Shown here piece by piece: positions 59,090 to 64,000 of a stretch of DNA of 64,000 nt (position 1 is the stretch's first letter; the number at the start of each line of letters is the position of its first letter). The notes beneath the pieces are model-generated. The model did not search any database, was not told the DNA's origin, and was given only the letters and a program-made list of their open reading frames with translations. Source of the DNA: an uncultured Clostridia bacterium (lineage in GTDB: Bacteria; Bacillota; Clostridia; Oscillospirales; Oscillospiraceae). Made by a program: the position numbers and the translations under genes. The stretch spans positions 1 to 64,000 of the forward strand of contig CAMZIO010000006.1 in assembly GCA_947307255.1 (NCBI GenBank). The letters are read 5' to 3'.

Positions 59090-59905
59090 TCAATCCTTCA
59101 CCATGTGGACGTTGATGTGCTCGAAGGTCATGGACACGCCGTTTTCGGCAAAGGTTTCCCGCACCGTTTCCAGCATACCGAAGTAGACCGGCCAATAGTC
59201 CGCGGATTTCACCCACATCCGCGCCGTGTAAGCGATGGAGCTGCTGGCGTATTCGGAGAGATAAATCTCCGGCTGGGGGGAGGCGAGAATCTGCGGAAAG
59301 CGGTCCATCGCCTGGCGGAGGGCGGTTTTTACCTGCTGCGTGGAGGAGGAATAGTCGGCATGGAACACCATGTCGACGCGGCGCCTGCCGAGACGGTTGA
59401 AGTTGACGATCCTGGCGGCGGCAATCTGACTGTTCGGAATCTGAATCTCCTTGTTGTCAATGGTGATCAGTCTGGAATAGAACAGACCGATCGACTCCGC
59501 CGTGCCCTCCAGGGCGTCGATCGAGACGTATTCACCGATGACGAAGGGCTTGGAGACGAGCAGCATCAACCCGCCGGCAGCGTTGGAGAGCGTGCTTTGC
59601 AGGGCGAGCGAAACGGCGAGTCCCGCCACGCTGAACAGCGCGATTAGAGAGGTAACCTCCACGCCGAGGGATCCGAGCACGACCAGGGCAAGCAGGATAC
59701 CGAGGACGGTTTTTGTCGCGACGTGCGCCTGCGGCGCAAGAGAGGAAAAGGACTTGGACCGTTTCAGCGTGCGGTCGAGCAGCGACAGCAGCAGTCGGAT
59801 CGCAAGCAGGCCGAAAAGGAAGATCGCCGCGCCGCGCAGCGCAACGGTAAGCGTGAGCGCGCCGAAGTCGATATCGACCGCAGAGAACAGAGATTGGAGA
59901 TCCAT
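59090..59905 (-). CDS. mscS: Small-conductance mechanosensitive channel MscS
   Basis: A 271-residue channel with three membrane helices in the N-terminal 120 residues. The pore helix is Gly/Ala-rich (ALFSVAGLAVSLALQSTLSNAAGGLMLL), and the cytoplasmic beta domain begins KPFVIGEYVSI. It opens on membrane tension and lets solutes out during osmotic downshock. AAGGAGGC precedes the ATG at 59905. The length is close to E. coli MscS. It flanks the phage-like block and is transcribed towards it. Confidence 0.93.
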   Translation of the reverse strand: MDLQSLFSAVDIDFGALTLTVALRGAAIFLFGLLAIRLLLSLLDRTLKRSKSFSSLAPQAHVATKTVLGILLALVVLGSLGVEVTSLIALFSVAGLAVSLALQSTLSNAAGGLMLLVSKPFVIGEYVSIDALEGTAESIGLFYSRLITIDNKEIQIPNSQIAAARIVNFNRLGRRRVDMVFHADYSSSTQQVKTALRQAMDRFPQILASPQPEIYLSEYASSSIAYTARMWVKSADYWPVYFGMLETVRETFAENGVSMTFEHINVHMVKD

Positions 59906-60139
59906 CGCAAGCCTCCTTGAGAGAGAAATTTCGGATGTAATGTGCCGGAGAGATTATAGCAGTCTTGCCGAAGGAAGGCAAGAAAATCATGGATTGCGGC
60001 GATTTTGCAGGAAAACTTGCAAAACTTGAGAGGCGGAGCCGACAAAACGGAGGGGACGGCGAAGCAATTATACACGAATACGACAAAAAAAGGGGGAAAA
60101 ATTTGGTCAGTTTTTCATGAGTTTCTTGCGCTTTTTCCA

Positions 60140-60168
60140 TTGATAAAATAAGATGTTTCTACTATAAT
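60140..60168 (+). promoter_or_regulatory. Promoter of the gctA-gctB-gcdA operon
   Basis: TTGATA (60140-60145), a 17-base spacer and TATAAT (60163-60168). The leader to the gctA start is about 100 bases. The rest of the gap from 59906 is AT-rich and shows no other clear signal. Confidence 0.85.
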
Positions 60169-60274
60169 CTACAATGAAGCCTGTATGAGCACCTTTTTTG
60201 AATTTTTGAAAGGATTCATGCAAAGATGCGTCCTGGCATTACAACTGGTAACCAAAATTAGGGAGGTTTTGATT

Positions 60275-61372
60275 TTGAGTAAGGTAATGACACTGCATGA
60301 TGCCGTTGCAAAGTATGTGCAAGACGGCGACGTACTCGCCACCGGCGGATTCACTACTAACCGCAAGCCCTATGCGACGGTCGCTGAGATCCTGCGCCAG
60401 GGGCAGAAGGACTTCATCGTCTACGCCGGCCCCGGCGGCGGCGAGGTCGATATGCTCATTGGCGAGGGCCGCGTGGCGGCGTACATCAACTGCTACACCG
60501 CAAACTCCGGTTACACCAACGTTTCCCGCCGCTTCCGCGCATGGATCGAGCAGGGCAAGCTCACCTATGAGGACTATTCTCAGGACGTGCTGATGCTGAT
60601 GCTGCACGCGTCTTCCCTCGGCCTTCCGTTCCTGCCGGTGCGCCTGATGCAGGGCAGCGGCCTGATGAAGTTCTGGGGCATCAGCGAGGAAAAGCGCAAG
60701 AGCATGCCCAAGCTGGAAAACCTCAAGTGCGCTGAGATCGAGAACCCCATGGTCCCCGGCCAGAAGGTCGTCGCCGTCCCCGTTCCCCGGATCGACACCG
60801 CGCTGATCCACGTCCAGCAGGCCAGCCCGGACGGCACTTGCATCATCAACGGTGATGAGTTCCACGACATCGACATCGCGGTTGCCGCGCGCAAGACCAT
60901 CGTTACCTGCGAGGAGATCGTCTCCAACGAATACATCCGCCGCGATCCCACCAAGACCCGCATTTTCGGCGAGTGCGTGCAGGCCGTCGTGAAGGCGCCC
61001 TACGGCGCATGGCCTTCCCAGTGCTATGACTATTACGATGACGACGACGCCGCGCTCAAGGAGTACGACAAGGCTTCCAAGTATCAGGATGCCGCCGACG
61101 CCGTGGCGCAGCTGAAGAAGGCCGCCGCCAAGGCGCAGAAGGCGCTCGACGCCAAGCCCGGCGACGAGAAGCTGATCGAAGCGCTGGAGAAGGCCAACAA
61201 GGCCGCGGCCGACGCCGAGAGCGGCGTGAAGATCCCCGAGACGTTCGAGGATTATCTGAACAAGTGGGTCTACGGCTGCAAGGATCAAGCTGAGCTGCTT
61301 GACAAGATCGGCGGCAGTCGTTTGATGCGCCTGAAGAACGAGCCGCACCTCGGCTATTCCACGACGCACTAA
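60275..61372 (+). CDS. gctA: Glutaconate CoA-transferase subunit A
   Basis: A 365-residue family I CoA-transferase subunit that, with GctB, moves CoA from acetyl-CoA or glutaryl-CoA to (R)-2-hydroxyglutarate in glutamate fermentation. Features are the early GDVLATGGFTTNRKPYATVAEIL, the CoA-binding glycine loop VYAGPGGGEVDMLIGEG and VPVPRIDTALIHVQQASPDG. It is about 45 residues longer than Acidaminococcus GctA because of a Lys/Ala/Asp-rich helical insert (about 258-319) before the C-terminal helix. The TTG at 60275 has GGGAGG eight bases upstream; the frame extends further without a site. Confidence 0.87.
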   Translation: MSKVMTLHDAVAKYVQDGDVLATGGFTTNRKPYATVAEILRQGQKDFIVYAGPGGGEVDMLIGEGRVAAYINCYTANSGYTNVSRRFRAWIEQGKLTYEDYSQDVLMLMLHASSLGLPFLPVRLMQGSGLMKFWGISEEKRKSMPKLENLKCAEIENPMVPGQKVVAVPVPRIDTALIHVQQASPDGTCIINGDEFHDIDIAVAARKTIVTCEEIVSNEYIRRDPTKTRIFGECVQAVVKAPYGAWPSQCYDYYDDDDAALKEYDKASKYQDAADAVAQLKKAAAKAQKALDAKPGDEKLIEALEKANKAAADAESGVKIPETFEDYLNKWVYGCKDQAELLDKIGGSRLMRLKNEPHLGYSTTH

Positions 61373-61390
61373 GTAGGGAGGAGTATGAAA

Positions 61391-62194
61391 ATGTCTGATT
61401 ATACGAAATACACCAAACAGGAAATGCAGGCCTACGCTATCGCCAAGAACATCAAGGAAAACCAGATCGTTATCGTCGGCACCGGCCTGCCGCTGATCGG
61501 CGCTTCCCTTGCCAAGCGCGCGGTCTGCCCGAGCTGCCATCCCATCGTGGAGTCCGGTCTGATGGACTGCGATCCCGTTGAGGTTCCCCGCTCCGTCGGC
61601 GACAACCGCTTTATGGCGCACTGCGCCGTGCAGTGGCCCAACATCCGCTTCGTCGGCTTTGAGGCCAACGAGTGGCTGCACGACGAGGACCGTCTGGTCG
61701 CCTTCATCGGCGGCGCGCAGATCGACCCCTACGGCAACGTGAACTCCACCTGCATTTTCGGCAAGGGCGATTATCTCCAGCCCACCACGCGCTTTACCGG
61801 CTCCGGCGGCGCGAACGGCATCGCCACCTACTGCAACACCATCATCATGATGCAGCACCAGAAGCGCCGCTTCATCGACCACGTCGACTACATCACCTCC
61901 TGCGGCTGGATGGACGGCCCCGGCGGCCGCGAGCGTGCGGGCCTGCCCGGCAACCGCGGCCCGCAGATGGTCGTTACCGATCTGGGCATCATGAAGTTCG
62001 ACGAGCAGACCAAGCGGATGTATCTTGCCTACTATTATCCGTTCTCCACGCCGGAGATGGTACAGGAGAACACCGGCTTTGAGATCGACGTATCCCGTGC
62101 GGAACTGATGGATGGCCCCGATCCCGAGATTATCCGCCTCATCCGTGAGGAGATCGACCCCGGCCAGGCCTTTATCAAGGTTCCCAAGGATTGA
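61391..62194 (+). CDS. gctB: Glutaconate CoA-transferase subunit B
   Basis: A 267-residue partner of GctA. It carries the catalytic glutamate E54 in HPIVESGLMDCDP, the same number as the active-site glutamate I recall for Acidaminococcus fermentans GctB, where the enzyme forms a glutamyl-CoA thioester. The GxGG-type element lies in FTGSGGANGIATYCN. The ATG at 61391 is nine bases from GGAGG; an ATG at 61385 is closer and less likely. It stands 18 bases after gctA in one operon. Confidence 0.9.
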   Translation: MSDYTKYTKQEMQAYAIAKNIKENQIVIVGTGLPLIGASLAKRAVCPSCHPIVESGLMDCDPVEVPRSVGDNRFMAHCAVQWPNIRFVGFEANEWLHDEDRLVAFIGGAQIDPYGNVNSTCIFGKGDYLQPTTRFTGSGGANGIATYCNTIIMMQHQKRRFIDHVDYITSCGWMDGPGGRERAGLPGNRGPQMVVTDLGIMKFDEQTKRMYLAYYYPFSTPEMVQENTGFEIDVSRAELMDGPDPEIIRLIREEIDPGQAFIKVPKD

Positions 62195-62228
62195 TTCGTT
62201 ACTATTTAATAGGAGAAGGAGATATAAC

Positions 62229-63998
62229 ATGAGCGAATATTCTATGCCCTCTTATTTCCAGACCATGCCGGTAATCGGCAAGGAGCTGCGCGCCGAGAAC
62301 GAGGAGAACATTGCGGAGATCCAGGAGGTCGAAGCGGAGATCCACGAGCTGCGCGAGGCCGCTCTGGAAGCCGGCCGTTCCACCGAATCCCTCAACGAGT
62401 CCGGCCAGTGGACTGCCATGCAGCGCATCATGGAGCTGGTGGACGAGGGCACCTGGTGCCCCCTCAACAGCCTCTACAACCCCAATGACAACAAGGACGG
62501 CAGCGTCGGCATCGTCAAGGGCCTTGGCCGCATTGACGGCAAGTGGGCGGTTATCATTGCCTCCGACAACAAGAAGCTGGCCGGCGCGTGGGTTCCCGGC
62601 CAGGCGGACAGCCTGCTGCGCGGCAGCGACACTGCCAAGCGTCTGCGCATTCCGCTGGTTTACGTGCTCAACTGCTCCGGCGTGAAGCTCGACGAGCAGG
62701 AGAAGGTGTACCCCAACCGTCGCGGCGGCGGCACTCCGTTCTATCGCAACAGCGAGCTCAACCAGATGGGTATCCCCGTTATCGTCGGCATCTACGGCAC
62801 CAACCCCGCCGGCGGCGGCTATCACTCCATCAGCCCGACCATCCTGATCGCCCATAAGGACGCCAACATGGCAGTCGGCGGCGCCGGCATCGTCGGCGGC
62901 ATGAACCCCAAGGGCTTCGTCGATCAGGAGGCCGCCGAGGCTCTGATCACCGCCCAGAAGAACCTCAAGGCGGACATCCCCGGCACCGTCGCCATCCACT
63001 ACGGCGAGACCGGCTTCTTCCGTGAGGTCTATGCCGAGGAAGAGGGCGTGCTCGGCGCCATCCGCAAGTACATGGACTATCTGCCCGCCTACGACCCCGA
63101 ATTCTTCCGCGTGGATGAGCCCAAGGAGCCCTTGTTCGATCCCAACGACCTGTACACCATCGTGCCGTTCAACCAGAAGCGCAGCTATGATATGTACGAT
63201 GTCATGGCCCGTCTGCTCGACGGCTCCGAGTTCATGGAGTACAAGAAGGGCTACGGTCCCGAAATGATCACCGGCCTTGCCAAGATCGACGGTATGCTCG
63301 TCGGTGTCGTGTCCAATATGCAGGGCATGCTGATGAACTATCCCGAGTACAAGATGGCCACCTACGGTTCCGCCATGGGCGTCGGCGGCAAGCTGTACCG
63401 CCAGGGCCTGATCAAGATGAACGAGTTCGTTACCCTCTGCGCCCGCGACCGCATCCCCATGCTGTGGATCCAGGATACTACCGGTATCGACGTCGGCAAC
63501 GACGCCGAGCGCGCGGAGCTGCTCGGCCTCGGCCAGAGCCTGATCTACTCCATCCAGAGCTCCAAGCTCCCGATGATGGAGATCACCCTGCGCAAGGGCA
63601 CCGCCGCTGCACACTACGTTCTCGGCGGCCCGCAGGGCAACGACAACAACGCCTTCTCCATCGGTACCGCCACCACCGAGATCTATGTCATGCACGGTGA
63701 GACCGCTGCGGCCGCCATGTACGCGCGCCGTCTGGTCAAGGACGAGAAGGCCGGCAAGGACCTCCAGCCCACCATTGACAAGATGAACAAGCTCATCGGC
63801 GAGTATCACGAAAAGTCCCGCCCGAAGGCCTGCGCCAAGCTCGGCCTGACCGACGAGATCGTCGACATGAACGACATGCGTCCCTATATCCAGGCGTTCG
63901 TCAATGCCTGCTATCAGAATCCGGAGTCCATCTGCCCGTTCCATCAGATGCTCCTGCCGCGCGTGATCCGCGATTTCGACAATCTGTACGCGAAATAA
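62229..63998 (+). CDS. gcdA: Glutaconyl-CoA decarboxylase alpha subunit (carboxyltransferase)
   Basis: A 589-residue carboxyltransferase subunit, near the size of known GcdA (587). In the sodium-pumping decarboxylase it moves CO2 from glutaconyl-CoA to biotin, leaving crotonyl-CoA. Both crotonase-like halves are visible, with IVGIYGTNPAGGGYHSISPT and GGAGIVGGMNPKGF in the first and GVVSNMQGMLMNYPEY and WIQDTTGIDVGNDAE in the second. AAGGAG precedes the ATG. It follows gctB by 34 bases. The beta, gamma and delta subunits and the hydroxyglutaryl-CoA dehydratase should lie beyond the window. Confidence 0.9.
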   Translation: MSEYSMPSYFQTMPVIGKELRAENEENIAEIQEVEAEIHELREAALEAGRSTESLNESGQWTAMQRIMELVDEGTWCPLNSLYNPNDNKDGSVGIVKGLGRIDGKWAVIIASDNKKLAGAWVPGQADSLLRGSDTAKRLRIPLVYVLNCSGVKLDEQEKVYPNRRGGGTPFYRNSELNQMGIPVIVGIYGTNPAGGGYHSISPTILIAHKDANMAVGGAGIVGGMNPKGFVDQEAAEALITAQKNLKADIPGTVAIHYGETGFFREVYAEEEGVLGAIRKYMDYLPAYDPEFFRVDEPKEPLFDPNDLYTIVPFNQKRSYDMYDVMARLLDGSEFMEYKKGYGPEMITGLAKIDGMLVGVVSNMQGMLMNYPEYKMATYGSAMGVGGKLYRQGLIKMNEFVTLCARDRIPMLWIQDTTGIDVGNDAERAELLGLGQSLIYSIQSSKLPMMEITLRKGTAAAHYVLGGPQGNDNNAFSIGTATTEIYVMHGETAAAAMYARRLVKDEKAGKDLQPTIDKMNKLIGEYHEKSRPKACAKLGLTDEIVDMNDMRPYIQAFVNACYQNPESICPFHQMLLPRVIRDFDNLYAK

Positions 63999-64000
63999 AA

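Noticed and set aside
44819..59090. att sites at the borders of the phage-like block
   Set aside because: I compared the sequences around 44780-44900 and 59030-59100 by eye and found no direct repeat beyond T/A runs, and no tRNA gene is adjacent.
60239..63944. Long minus-strand open frames opposite gctA, gctB and gcdA
   Set aside because: Val/Leu/Asp/Gly-rich antisense shadows of strongly codon-biased genes.

Overview
The window is chromosomal DNA from a GC-rich, Gram-positive, endospore-lineage bacterium, most likely an anaerobe of class Clostridia (gut-type Oscillospirales or Christensenellales is my guess; the sequence alone does not fix the genus). The reasons are spo0A and spoIVB, a Firmicutes-type division and cell wall (dcw) cluster, a MurE with the meso-diaminopimelate DNPR motif, consensus sigma-A promoters with 17-base spacers, strong GGAGG ribosome binding sites, and a glutaconyl-CoA glutamate-fermentation operon.

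Layout. 1-6.2 kb: housekeeping genes (TauE/SafE permease, rsmA, GTP-type PEP carboxykinase, rsmD, coaD, a coiled-coil protein). 6.3-21.7 kb: dcw cluster in the order mraZ, rsmH, ftsL-like, PASTA transpeptidase, murE, mraY, ftsW, murG, murA, ftsQ, ftsZ. It is driven by a promoter followed by four 10-bp-spaced MraZ boxes. murD, murF, murC and murB are missing from it, and it is interrupted by a GNAT gene, a DinB-like gene and a decayed nuclease/phosphatase gene. 21.8-24.3 kb: spoIVB, a TSCPD-domain gene, and spo0A behind three 0A boxes. 24.3-30 kb: nitrilase-family hydrolase, an AT-richer membrane protein plus lipoprotein pair behind a possible attenuator RNA, cupin, plsY, queH and a DUF3048 lipoprotein. 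30.2-37.6 kb: ychF, an MFS carrier, GDPD, a catalytically odd E2-like acyltransferase, an acyl-CoA synthetase and a GHMP kinase. 38.1-44 kb (minus strand): nucleoside phosphorylase, racemase, thyA, folA, recG and a membrane protein. 44.1-44.8 kb: HAD phosphatase.

44.8-59.1 kb holds a compact phage-like block with the gene order of the Bacillus PBSX element: terminase, portal, protease, capsid, connectors, contractile sheath and tube, baseplate, holin and endolysin. It has no integrase, repressor or replication genes, no recognisable tape-measure gene and no tail-fibre genes. It fits exactly between a host terminator and mscS. A resident phage-derived particle (PBSX-like or gene-transfer-agent-like) is the main candidate for an undescribed system here. 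59-64 kb: mscS, then gctA-gctB-gcdA, the start of a glutamate-to-crotonyl-CoA operon that runs off the window.

A second unusual element is a pair of roughly 500-bp interspersed repeats (about 3.89-4.40 kb and, inverted, 37.65-38.13 kb). They share a conserved core, and their flanking hairpins keep position and pairing but change sequence. No tRNA, rRNA or CRISPR array was seen.
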